A stretch of DNA of 37,139 nucleotides from Ophiocordyceps camponoti-saundersi (nom. inval.) (Eukaryota > Ascomycota > Sordariomycetes > Hypocreales > Ophiocordycipitaceae), in NCBI GenBank assembly GCA_003339415.1, contig PDHQ01000304.1, positions 2,717-39,855 on the forward strand, given 5' to 3'. A model generated the notes under the pieces. That model ran no database searches. It was given only the letters and a program-made list of their open reading frames with translations, and was not told the origin of the DNA. This document shows, in pieces, positions 1 to 10,876 of the stretch. Made by a program: the position numbers and the translations under genes. How positions within the stretch are numbered: position 1 is the first letter of the stretch; each line of letters opens with the position of its first letter.

Positions 1-60
1 GACGAGCTGGAGGCAGCTGGGGCCTTGGTTCGGGGACTCGCGTTTTGTGGGTTGGTGGCG

Positions 61-103
61 TTTTTTTTTTTTTTTTTAAGCCCCCCCCCCCCCCCCCCCC
101 CCC
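61..103. repeat. Homopolymer pair: T17 then C23
   Basis: A run of 17 T (61-77) is followed by AAG and then 23 C (81-103). Such runs are mutation hot spots and their exact length in an assembly is unreliable. Confidence 0.9.
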
Positions 104-2758
104 TTCCCGTGAGACAAGTTTGTATATATGTATGTATGTAGATGGTAAACTAGGTCTCACTGATTCGAGACTACGTTCAAACAGAATGTGACATGGACAA
201 AAAAAAAAGGGGGGGGAGGGGAGCGGGAACCGGCAATTGGTGTCATGTTCTGCCGTCCGCCGGTAAGAACCGTCTCCGTCTCTGTTGTCGGCTTTTTACC
301 CTTTGGTCTTTGAGCTCTTTCTCATACCTTTCTCCACCATCTCATCCTCTCACACGTTGGCATCCAATCTTTTGCTGTATGTATGGTTGATATGTATCTG
401 CCTTGCGTAGGTACCTGACTCTCCATCTGTCTACACTTACATGTGCTCTTCTCGTCTGACCTCTCTCCTCCCTCTCGCACCCCTAGAGCAAAGCCTCTCT
501 CTATCGTCTCATCATCCTACTAATCAATCAGAAGTTGATACGACGTCGACAAGGAATATACAAAGAGGAATCAAAAGAAATAAGGATGAACAAAAAAAAT
601 CAACTTACACTCAAAGTAAACACCCCCCCTCCTCCACCACACCCCCCCCTTTCTCAGGCGTCTTCGCTGGCTGCCTGTGGAGTCTTCTACAACAACGCCT
701 TCAGGACAGACTGGTTGGCCGAAATAGAACATCTGACTGCCCTTTTCTGATCCCCATCATCAGCGTAGCATCCAGGCGGACGGCGTTAGGCATCAGAGCC
801 GTGCAACTCAATTCAGCAAAGGACGGCTTCTGCTTCCGAGAACGGGCTAATTACGCTTTCCTTTTACCATTACTAAGTGGCCACAATTCCGCCAGGAAAC
901 TCTGTAGTAGCTATTGTCGTCCAAGTGATGACGACGGCAAATGTTTCCCCCTTCCCTATTAGTCTCTCCCTCGTCTGTGCGTTTTAGAAAGGAAGAAAAA
1001 ACTACTCCCCCCTTTTTCCTTTCTCTTCTTGTTTGGTTACGGGTGGCGATAAAACTACACAGCCTCGCGGGTAGAGAAATAATGAATGACGTCGACATAC
1101 CAGAACAGATGATTGCCTTGTTTGCACACGCATGCATTGCTTTGAATATCATGCTCGCTTGGTTTGTTTCTCGCCTTAGACATGTTAGTTTTCCATCACT
1201 CTTAGCATAGACGGCTGATGCGTGGCTCAACTCAACATTCAGCCCGTTACAGAGATAATCGATGACCATCGCATTGCAGCGACTGCTATGCATATGAAGC
1301 TTTCGAATTCTGAAACTTGCCTATTAAAAGCACCTGAATACATGCTTCTGTCAAGGTATTTCTCGCTGGTGGTGAGGTATGGATTCCTCTGACGTATGTA
1401 GGTGTATGTATGTAAGTTTATACTATCAGTCGGTTATCGCGTTTTCCACAGCCCATATAACGAGCATCATATTCACATGCGTCTAGTACAGAGATCGAGC
1501 GGCATCCAGAAGCCGTGAGTCGAATCACGTATGTATATACACATCAAGGCATGGAAACACTTGCTAACAATCTTTGTTGACTTATCATAATGACCACCTC
1601 ATCTACTATCACGAGTATCACAAGCCATATAGAGATGCATATACATATTATGTATGTGAATACCTGCATGCATACCCGTACATACTACCTACGTACGTAC
1701 ATGCTGCGTGCATACCTACCTACCTACATACGCACATGCATACATACCTACTCCACGCTTGGACCTCATGGAGAAATCCGCCCCCTCTTTGATCGCCAGA
1801 AGCCAAGACAGATACCGGCGCGAGACGTCGACAACAACGACCATCTGATCGGGAAACCTACCCTCCGCCGTTGCATTATCTATCTACGCCCAAGGAGCTT
1901 GGCTGTCGAAGGAAGGGACCGACAGACCTCGGATCAAGGCACATGGTCAATGCCAAGCGGCACAAAAAAAAAAGCTAACCAGGCCGTCGGTGCGAAGCCT
2001 GTCAGGCGACGGGCAGATCCAGGGTGCAAGCATCTTCAGGCACCAACAAGAAGAGGGGAAAGAGGGGAAGGGGGTGTAGGTAAGTGTGAATAGGGGGGCG
2101 GCCAGCCCGTCTTCCCGTTCACACGGTTCAGTGGTTCGGGTCCTGTCCCGTGGCCGTGCGTTCAGCCATATCCTTCTCTTCTCTTTCGCTCTCGCCGAGG
2201 CGGGAAGGCAAGGGAAAAGATAAAAAAACTGGCTGCTATGACCCGAAAGGACGAACCGGAGCCCGAGATGAGACCGCGTCTCTCTCTCCCCACCTCCCCC
2301 ACCTCTTGGCTACGGGGACAGGGATATCCGATGGAGAAACACACGGGTAAAGAAAGATGGACACGTCGTCGAGGTCTGAGAGCAGTGGCTGAAGTCGTCC
2401 GGTCGTGGGGGCTTGAACGGGGGCAGCAAGCCGAGGCTCATTCAAGAAGGAAGATGGAGTATGGGGCTGGTGCTTCGTCTGTATCCCCTTGTTTCTGCTC
2501 AAACCCCCCCCGGTCTATAGCATGGACGGACGGAGACCCCCTTTCGGTTTCGCCTCGGTACAAGGGAGATGCCATTTCGATCTTATGACTCAGTTCCGCC
2601 TTGGCTCGGAAGGACCATGTATGACGCCATCCCGGAGCCGAGGATGGGGCTTGGGATACCTACCTTTCTCCACGTCTCCAAGACGGGAAATGCCCCCGAA
2701 GATCGTCAGATACTACATATGGATGTATAATGGCGCGTTCAGTAATGTATGAGCATTT

Positions 2759-2780
2759 GTATGTATGTATGTATGTATGC
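2759..2780. repeat. (GTAT)n microsatellite
   Basis: About five tandem GTAT units. The same tetranucleotide family recurs at 3513-3549, 13694-13718 and 23030-23044, always outside coding exons. Confidence 0.9.
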
Positions 2781-3512
2781 ATATGGATAGAAACTTGAAA
2801 CTCGTCTGCTTTATCGTCAGAGTTGTCTTGTGGTATAACGCCATGTCTGTACGCAAGGTACGAGTCTATCTATCCGCCTACATACATACATAGTAGATGA
2901 TATGATAGATGGATGACGGTGTGATATGGTAGATACATACATAGTAGGTTGGTAGAGGTCTTGCTGGCACAGCCAAGCCACACATATAACAGTTCCGCAT
3001 ATAGCTGGATCGTGTATCCGTAGATGGCTGGCAACTCCGAGGACCCTAGCCACAACCACTCGCAATCACGATTCATTCACACAAAACAAATTGCAGCCAC
3101 AACCTTGTTGATGAAGCACCATTCATGTGTTGTAGCCACAACCTTGTTTTCCTTGGATATCTCGCAGCCACACACACTCCCCCCTAGCAGTACTCGTTTC
3201 AAATACATATGTACATACAACATGTCTATATACGTGCACGCCCATCTGCCTACCCTCCCATCTGTATGTATGTATGCATCCTCACATGGGAGAGGGAGAG
3301 AAGCTGTGACTATTCTTTTTTATGGCGCGAATATCCGTAAATGCCTGTGTATATACAACATACCTACCGATACTCCAAAGTCGACACGCCTGTTCGAATA
3401 CATACCTACAGGCTACATACATGCATGCGCTCGGGCAGACCCGCTCGATTCGATAGAGACTTTGATGGCTTGCATCTCTCCCTCCATTTGCCAGAATAAG
3501 ACGGATATTTAC

Positions 3513-3549
3513 ACACATACATACATACATACATACCTACCTACCTACC
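3513..3549. repeat. (ACAT)n/(ACCT)n compound microsatellite
   Basis: Tandem ACAT units run directly into tandem ACCT units. The T-A-C-C unit is the same core seen in the inverted repeats near several gene starts in this window. Confidence 0.85.
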
Positions 3550-4124
3550 ACATAGTAGATACACACTCGTCCCTCTCACGCGCCACAAACTCCCGATTAT
3601 CAAGTCTTACATACGATTTCCATTTCACTTTCTTTCTCCAATCGCCCCTCCTCCTCATCTCTCTTGATCTCGCCCCAAGGGAAGCTTCACACACACACAC
3701 ATACATACATACCTACCTTACACATACCCATCAGGCGAACCATCTACCATGTAGTATATACCTATGTATATGCATGCCTAATAGGTACGTGGGCAGATAG
3801 AGGGCAAACCTCCCCACCCCCCCTCTTATCTTTCCTCACGAAGTGCCTCACTTAACTCGACGAAACCCGTACGAGTCGTCATCCAACTCAACTTAACAAC
3901 GCGGGGTCTCCAAGATTTTTTCTTCTTTTGTTTTCTGTTCCCTCTCCTGCTTCATGCGCGGTAAAGCTTCGCCGCCTCCGCGTCCCATGATGCGTTAGGG
4001 ATGGTCGTTCTTTTTCTTTATATATATCCATTTACAATGTATGTATGTATATGTATATTTTCCCGCCTTGTCGTTTGATCAGCTGCTCTCTCGCTCTGCC
4101 TCTCTTTCGGCCGGATCCAAATAT

Positions 4125-4138
4125 GGGGGGGGGGGGGG
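4125..4138. repeat. G14 homopolymer
   Basis: Fourteen consecutive G about 420 bases before the start of the RRT8-like gene. Similar G or C runs occur at 12747-12758, 29812-29827 and after 37026. Confidence 0.9.
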
Positions 4139-4555
4139 CGGATGGGAGGGGTGGAGCATGGATGACCCATGTCCATATTATATCGTCAGTCTCCCATAGG
4201 TAGACAAGAGAGAGGGAGGGAGTGGTTCCGATACGCGGGGACTGAGACCCGTATATTGATCGAGATGCGAACTGAATTCCGACCTAAAAGAACAAGCATT
4301 TTTGCCAGGTGGTGGCTGAGGAGCCAATGCGCCTCGACAGTGTCTTCACCCCCCCCCCCAAGGCAAATGTCATGCATGCTACACTCTAAACACGGACAAA
4401 CTCGACCCTAGGGTAACCCCTCCCTCCCACACGGCAAGCCATTCTGGTGCCAAGCCCGTTTGCCCCATGACATCACGGGCCCGGCCGTGGGGATTTTCCC
4501 AACTTCCACCTTCGCAAGCCGGCCCCGGAAGCCGGTTTCGCCTCAACTCAACACC

Positions 4556-5768
4556 ATGGCCGACTCGAATGCGCCCTCCGCCGCCGGTTCGAAGAGTAGC
4601 CGCGCCGTAGCATCGGTCGGTGCCAAGGCGCAACATGTCCTGTACCGAGATTCTGCTCTCCCCCTTCCACCCCCCTCCCCCGGCAGCCTCATGATGCCTA
4701 ACACGCGCGCTGCAGCCAGGACGACTATGGCAAGGCCAAGACGCTGGCTCTTGATGCGCTCCGTAGCCGCTCGTATCTGTATCCCGTCAAGGTAAGTGAA
4801 CATCCCAAGAAGCAATGGCTGGCAAATGGGCTCATCCAGCCTGCAGGGCATCTTCTTCTTCGTCACCCACCGAGCACTTTGGAAGCCCTTTCTCTCGCGA
4901 CTGGGTCCCTATGTCAGCCTCTATGTCTCCGTCGTGGGCGGCATGTTCTTCTGCACCTATCTTCCGCAGTTAGCCGTGCTCGTCTTTGTGAACGGACCGC
5001 TTGCCGTTTTCACCACCGTCGTCCTCATCCTCAACGAGAGTTCGGCTCTGGTGAATGCGCTTTCCCGTGGCTGGATCCTGGAGGATGCCATCCTCGACAC
5101 GTTTGACGGCACGCTCGTCGCCAGAAATGCCGTCGCTACAGTCAGCCAGGGTCGCGAACTCCGTTCCGGCGCCGACCCGATGCAGAGGCTGGGCAAGAAG
5201 CTCATGAGCCCCTTTGAGCGTTTCAGTCCTACCGCCCTGGTGCGCTATCTCATCTATCTGCCTCTCAACTTCATCCCCGTTGTCGGCACCGCCATGTTCC
5301 TCCTCCTGCAGGGTCGCAGTCGTGGCAAATTAGTCCACGGGCGTGTGAGTTCGGCCGGGAATTCACGATATGGCGAAGCTAAACCATGCTTGCTGCAGTA
5401 CTTCCAACTTAAGAAGTGGTCGAGATCGCGACGGTCGCATTGGCTGGAGCAGCACGTGGGCCCTTACACGGCGTAGGTTCCGACGCCCCGGTAAGCTGCG
5501 GACGCCCGAGCTGAGGCTCGCTAACGTGCATGATGCCTCAGATTCGGCCTTGTTGCGACCCTTTTGGAGATGATTCCTCTAGCTTCCATCTTCTTCACCT
5601 TCACCAACACCGGTAAGCTGCAGTCTCGATACATTGCCACGTTTGTGACGACTGACCAGCCTGTCAGTGGGCGCGGCGCTGTGGGCTGCTGACATAGAGG
5701 CCCTTGACACGTCCATGACGGACGATACAGCTCCGACGTTGAGAGAGAGGGCCACCAAGGCTGAGTGA
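4556..5768 (+). CDS. RRT8/LDS-family membrane protein (six exons)
   Basis: Six exons rebuild a 301-residue protein: 4556-4641, 4716-4791, 4847-5344, 5399-5472, 5542-5612 and 5668-5768. All five introns are GT-AG, 54-74 nt. The second intron falls between YLYPVK and GIFFFVTHR, a junction that reads like the fungal RRT8/LDS1/LDS2 (EI24-like) family, known in yeast for outer spore wall and lipid droplet association. Hydrophobic segments lie at about residues 76-125, 188-208 and 244-280, with a hydrophilic loop holding DTFDGTLVARNAV and a charged C-terminus. Length is normal for the family. The start at 4556 is the first ATG in frame with exon 2. The first intron (donor GTACCG) is the least certain junction, but it restores the expected QDDYGKAK stretch. 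Function in moulds is inferred, probably a lipid-droplet or spore-wall role. Confidence 0.85.
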
Positions 5769-6311
5769 TCAGGAGAGGGCAAGGGATACCGTCTTTCAGA
5801 CGAGTAGTATGCAAGATTGGGGAGGACAGATCACTGTCTGCATCGGCTTTCGCACGACAGATACGAGTCGGAGGCAGCAAGGTTCTCTAGAAGAACTGGA
5901 CGAGTTCTCAAAAAGGGGCAATCGCGCGGCCCTGAAGTTCGGTAGTTTGGCAATAGGTAGATGCAACTCGGCAGCGCAATTAGCCGTATGACAAGAGCTC
6001 GGCTCGACCGTGTCACGCAACACTTGTTCCGGTGAGGCTACGTGCATCGTGGCCTGCCACAGACCGCAACAGACACGCTTCACGAGACGATGGCGAGCTT
6101 GCTTGGGCGGGAAGTAGAGTCGGTAGACCTGAGAGCATGCGCCGATTAAGGCGGCAATAACATTGAGCTCAAGGGGGGTTAAAATGAAAGCTGCATCGTC
6201 TTCGCCGGTCTCTGTTTGCCCTGTCTCGGCTGCATCTCCGAGTCTAAGCTGCAAGTCGAGCCGAAGCCGAATCGGGGTTTGCAGCAGCAGCTTAGCAGGG
6301 AGGTGGTAAGT

Positions 6312-6336
6312 TACCTACCTGCACCTTAGGTAGGTA
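6312..6336. promoter_or_regulatory. Perfect 9-bp inverted repeat TACCTACCT/AGGTAGGTA
   Basis: TACCTACCT (6312-6320) and AGGTAGGTA (6328-6336) are separated by 7 nt, about 750 bases ahead of the next start codon. Similar dyads occur at 14374-14419, 25854-25863 and 35855-35906. A regulatory role is inferred only from recurrence and position. Confidence 0.45.
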
Positions 6337-6368
6337 GTAGGTACAGAGAGATGCGGAGATTTACGGAG

Positions 6369-6452
6369 ACGAAGGAGGGAGGAAGAGAGAGAGACACGGA
6401 GAGAGAGAGAGAGAGAGGAAGAGAGAGAGGAAGACAGAGAGGAAGAGAGAGA
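6369..6452. repeat. GA-rich tract
   Basis: Nearly pure purine run made of GA and GGAA units on the plus strand, lying just downstream of the TACCTACCT inverted repeat. Confidence 0.8.
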
Positions 6453-7080
6453 ATGATGGGAGTGAGGGAGTGAGGAAGAAAGGAAGGATGGAAGGAAGGA
6501 TGGAAGCAAACTCGCCTCCCTCCTGGTCTACGGCAAACCTTTCCCCTTCCCTTCGGAGGAAGTAGCAGTCAACGGTCAGACTCTGTGCTTGCCTGCTAGG
6601 CGGGTAGAAGGGAGACTGCGAGTTACGCCTGCCAGCCGGTGGATGAAAGGGTCCTGCCAGCTGTAGAACGGGGAAACAACCTGCCTACCACCCAAGGCAG
6701 TGGTGGTATGATAAGCCAGAGCAGACCTCGTTCCTCTTCTTCCTCTTCTTCTACATCCTCATCATCCTCTTTGCCGCCCCTTTTCTCTGGTTTTGCCTCG
6801 CAACCCCTCTCTAGCCCCTATCGTCAGCATCATTTACCTTGACGGCCGCTCGTCTCTGCCTATCCATTCTCTCTCTACCTCCCTCTCTCTCTCCCTCACT
6901 CTGTATTGTTTCCTTTGGCAGCAAAGAGGCTCCGTTCTGCAACTGACCGACACGTTCGTTACGAAACTGGATAACTTCAGTATCCTTAGAAAAGCATCGT
7001 TCATCGACAAGGTGAGTAACTCGCAGGCGAAGACGATCAAAGAACCCCATGGCTAACGCCTCTTCGTGGACCTTCGCATC

Positions 7081-9871
7081 ATGATGCCTTCCATCTTCGC
7101 TCCGGGCCTCGCATCGACTCTCGTCCTTATTTGCTGCGTTTTGACCGTCTTTGCCCGTATCCCTCATGGCAAAGTGCTTGTCAAGCGTGAGGAGAGCAGC
7201 ACGCTGCCCGAGTACTACACCCAGCCGAGCCATGGGTATACTTCGCCGGCCCCTTATGCGACACCCTCCTCGTCTGCGGTAGCTACCTGGATTTCCTCTT
7301 CCTCGGCCACGTCTTCTCTCGGAAGTACCGACTTGATCACGCAGTCTTCTGGTTTGCCTGGACCCTCAAGCCACTGGTCGACGCGTCTCCCGTCTGAGGC
7401 ACTCAGCTCGTCTGTTGCCGGAGTTGCCTCGTCTGATACGCCTTCGACGACGCCGGGCTCGCAGGCGGTTGAGTCAACCTTGTGGCCCAGGCCGACGTCT
7501 CTGCGGTATAGTTCACCCGCGACGAGTGCCTTATCCAGTGGAACGTCTGGTGTAGCTTCTTCCGTCTCCTTTGAAAGTGGCTGGTCCACACGCCTGGTTT
7601 CCGCAATATCGACGTCAGCTTCGCAGGCCAGTGAATCGACTCTGTGGCCTAAACCGACGCCTCCGCAACCCAGCAGTCTGACCAGCATCGGCTCTGGTAC
7701 CTCCTCCGCAACGTCGAGCTCTGGTGCCTCAACGACGTCATCGGCTTCGCAAGCGAGTGAATCAACTTTGTGGCCGAGGCCAACGATAGCCCATTCCACG
7801 GCAAGTGGCGCCTCCACCGAGCTGCCCGACGTCGACACGCCTGTATCGACCACCACAACGTCAGTGTCGACATCTCTTACCGCCGGTACAGCTCAACAAG
7901 CAAGCGAATCAACGCTGTGGCCCAGGCCGGCGCCGGGCACCAGCTCAACCGTGACACGTAGCGAGCTGCCGGATACGGCAGTCTCTACCTCGTCCTCTAC
8001 ATTGGCTGTGCTTTCTGCAACACCGGTCCCTGGGCCGGGTCCGAAGGCGGGCGATGAGTCGACGTCGATGCTCGGCACGGCATCGGGTGCGCAGGTCGGC
8101 GAGTCGACCTTGTGGCCCCGACCGCCGACCGTACCGGAGACGCGAGCAAGCGAGCCGACGCCGTGGCCCAAGACTGTTACCTCATCGCCGCTGCCGTCGA
8201 GCACGACCGAAACTTATGAAGTCTCTTCGGCAACTGACGTGGGGGTGAGCGGTTCCTCATCCGGTATCGCATCCGCTCATGGCCTGCCGGGCATGACCTC
8301 GAGCGCCACGGCGGAGACCAAGGTTCCACAGGAAACTGTCGTGACGGTTTCCATGACGGCCACGATGACGCGTTACACGTCGTCGAGTTCGTTTTCCTCA
8401 CCGGCGGAGAGTGCCAGCACGTCTCTCGCGCCCGGGATGAGCTCGAGTTCGGCGTTTCCGCATACAAGCCTGGCCTCTGAACCGTCAACGAGGGGCGTCA
8501 CGACACAACAGTCCTCGTCGTCTGTCTTCACTGTTGCTTCTTCCTCGACTTATAAATACACGTCCCCGAAACCACCGTTCACCGAGACGCAGTCATCATC
8601 GGCCACGCAAGGGACGACGACACTGATGAGTGAAGGGAGCGGAAACTCTCAACCCTTGTCCTCGCTTCCCAGTGGTGTGAGCTCCAGCCTTACCCGTCCC
8701 TCATCTGGATTTGGCAGCTCGGCCCGTCCTGTTAACTACACGTCGGGTTTGTGGACAACGCGGACGGCCGTTTCCAGCGTCCTCGACACCGTTACCACCG
8801 AGGTGGTAACTCAAATATCCAGCCACGTTCCGCAGGGACCCTCGGGAACGAAGACGGCGCTCACGGTTGACAACTCGACATCGCCTTGGGGCTCTGCTCA
8901 CGGTACCGGAAAGCCATCCGCGACGTCTCTTACTTGGGCGAGCAGTCCGCCGTACCCATCAAAGCACAACTCCACTTGGGAGGTTATTGGCACTGCACAT
9001 CGCGTGACGAGTACCGTTACGCTGCTGTCCGAGTCGACATCAACGAGCCTGACTGGGCCGGAAAGCAACATCATTCCATCTTGGAGGACTAGCTCCAGCT
9101 TGGCAGCCGAAGGCACTACCCAGCCAAGTGTGCAGACGTCAACCGTGCGGAACGCGAGGACAACCTGGCTGTCGAGCGCTTCAGGCGTGATGAACGCAAC
9201 GATATCGAACTCGGCTGCCTGGACTAATACAACAAGGGCAGCGCCTCATAGCACCACGGCTTCCTTACCGACGGTGACACTCACGACGGGCACTCTTACC
9301 GACGTCACAGGCACGATGGCGATGGCAACGGAGACGAGCACGGAGGACACGACGTGTACAGAATCAGCAACGACGACGAAGACGACGACAGAGACAAACT
9401 GGGTGACGACGACGACAGGAGCGGCCTTGACAACGAAAGGATCGGTCACGACGACGTCGTATTCGCTGGCGGCAGCGAGAGTGTCATGCGCCACAAGCGT
9501 GTCGGGCATGATGACGGTGACGGAATGCATGGCGGGCTGTGGATCGTCGACCTGCCAGGACGCGTCGAAAGACAGTACCGTGTCTCGCACAAGTAAGACA
9601 TGGGCGCAGGGGGCATGGAGGATGACGATGGCTAACGGGAGGCTGATTGACAGGCACCGGGTGGCAGCCGACGACGCTAAAGACGTCACTGACCGTTAGC
9701 CGATCGCAAGCCGGCCCGGAGCAGACGCCGGCCAACGCCAACTACCCGTGGGGCGGCAACTCGCCGGTTCATCGACACGGGAACGTGACGGAGCTTAGCG
9801 AAGGCGTCGTCGGTGGTTCGAGGGTGCAGAGGCGAGGATGGATGGATCGGATGAGGGCCATGCTGTGGTGA
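7081..9871 (+). CDS. Secreted Ser/Thr-rich protein with ESTLWPRP repeats
   Basis: Two exons, 7081-9592 and 9654-9871, give 909 residues. The 61-nt intron has GTAAGA, GCTAAC and CAG signals. Without splicing the frame ends early at 9699. Residues 1-25 look like a signal peptide (hydrophobic LVLICCVLTVFA), followed by a possible Kex2 site KR at 35-36. The body is extremely Ser/Thr-rich, so probably heavily O-mannosylated. It carries six copies of a motif close to E-S-T-L-W-P-R/K-P, starting at residues 131, 185, 227, 276, 341 and 358. The last copy is degenerate (EPTPWPKT). A small Cys cluster occurs near residues 804-829, and the tail is basic without a GPI signal. This fits a cell-wall or extracellular mucin-like protein. 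I recognise no named family. I start at the first ATG ahead of the hydrophobic stretch; a second ATG follows immediately. Confidence 0.75.
7471..8175 (+). repeat. Six coding copies of an ESTLWPRP-like motif
   Basis: Copies begin at 7471, 7633, 7759, 7906, 8101 and 8152. Spacing is irregular (54, 42, 49, 65 and 17 residues) and codons differ between copies. The peptide motif is therefore conserved while the DNA and the spacers have diverged, which suggests selection on the motif rather than a recent tandem expansion. Confidence 0.85.
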
Positions 9872-10876
9872 AGAGGATGAAAATACACGCAGGGAGGCAG
9901 GCCCGGACTCGGTAATCGGAGGGATGGTGATGCATCTGCGGGGGTCCAAGGCACAGTACTCATGCACAGTAGCAGTTGTTGTACGGAACAGTATGCACAG
10001 TCGCGGTCCCTGCATCGGCACCTATCTGCCTACCTCTTCTACCTAGTACCTACCTACATAGTACATACCAGAGAGAGAGAGAGAGAGAGAGAGCCCTGGG
10101 ACGTATTCTGATGGTGTGCCAGGCAGGCAGACAGCGAGTCTCGGTCAATATGCCTTGGGGTGATATTACCCGAGGATGAAGGATGGCCTCGGACAGTAGT
10201 ACATAATGCGCCTTACGGTTGGAAACGGGGGCTCGACTCGGGTCGCGTCTCAGAAGAGGGCGCTGGAACTTGGCGTCGCCCTTATCTCGGGGGCGCGCTG
10301 ACCGGGGCGGGCAACTGTTAGGGCGCGACTCCCAGGCTGCTAATTAGATAGGGCGTTTGAGAGAGGTGGTGGCGGATACCGAGAATAGAAATTGGGCGCG
10401 GCAGATGTGCAATGTAATGGTGAGAGATGTACAGTGTGAGGGTCAGGAGATAGACTGCTTAGGCGGGCGGGATTGTAGACTCGAGTCACAGTGTCCAGCC
10501 TCTCTGTCATCTTATGTCATCTTCTGACTGCTGAGGCGCGCCGCCGGAAAGGCTAACAGAAAGGGCTCGATGATTCTGCCTCGCCACATTGATCAGGGTC
10601 GAAAGGATCCGCAGAACGGCGGATCCCAGGGAGAAGTTCACTGCACTGTGTACTGTATCCTGACTCCTGAGACACCCACACCCCTCCCTCCTCTGTCCTT
10701 CAGGAATCCATTCCTCTCCTCCACGTCAGCCTCTTTATCATCTCTCCTCCTCCTCCTCCTCCTCCTCCACCCCCCCTTCCAACCTTCCCTTTCTCCTCCC
10801 GTCGCCCCCGAGGGATAAACTGCAAATACCTCTCCAAAAAAAAAATCGACGACAAAGAAGATCAATACACATCACA
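9872..10876. other. Intergenic region with TACCTA motifs, GA repeat and CT-rich promoter
   Basis: No gene seen. TACCTAG/TACCTAC motifs at 10040-10057 are followed by a pure GA run at 10071-10092. Pyrimidine-rich sequence (CTC/CCT runs, about 10680-10800) then leads to the start codon at 10877, as in many highly transcribed fungal genes. Confidence 0.55.
10040..10092. promoter_or_regulatory. TACCTA cluster followed by (GA)11
   Basis: TACCTAG and TACCTAC copies at 10040-10057 precede a GA dinucleotide run at 10071-10092. The pairing resembles those near 6312 and 25805. The regulatory role is a guess. Confidence 0.35.

Larger units (their letters stand above)
1..4555. other. Gene-free left flank rich in microsatellites
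   Basis: I see no supportable gene here. Open frames on both strands are short, low in complexity, and read through ATGT/TACC repeats, CT-rich runs and homopolymers, with no recognisable domain. The stretch includes ATGT repeats near 2759 and 3513, an AC/ACAT run near 3689-3717, and poly-C/poly-G runs. The last few hundred bases before 4556 are presumably the promoter of the RRT8-like gene. A fast-evolving or non-coding RNA gene cannot be excluded from sequence alone. Confidence 0.6.
5769..7080. other. Intergenic region and leader of the Ser/Thr-rich gene
   Basis: No supportable gene. The minus-strand open frame at 5796-6254 has no recognisable domain. The stretch contains a TACCTACCT inverted repeat at 6312-6336, a long GA-rich tract at about 6369-6452, and CT-rich sequence at 6730-6910 that fits a fungal promoter and 5' leader. 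GTGAGT at 7013 could be the donor of a 5'-leader intron, but I cannot place its acceptor. Confidence 0.55.

Noticed and set aside
847..1293. Minus-strand 148-codon open frame
   Set aside because: No domain, composition unlike the real genes nearby, and no start context or neighbouring exon that extends it.
1441..1540. tRNA- or 5S-like words (GAGTCGAATC, GTTTTCCACAG)
   Set aside because: No cloverleaf stems or further 5S rRNA motifs could be found around them.
3024..3800. Plus-strand 258-codon open frame
   Set aside because: It reads through ACAT/ACCT microsatellites, giving His/Tyr/Thr-rich nonsense; length is a product of stop-poor repeats.
5796..6254. Minus-strand 152-codon open frame downstream of the RRT8-like gene
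   Set aside because: No recognisable motif, and it overlaps the likely 3' end of the upstream transcript.
7254..7856. Minus-strand 200-codon frame inside the Ser/Thr-rich gene
   Set aside because: Mirror of the repetitive Ser/Thr codons on the plus strand, which has the signal peptide and correct intron.
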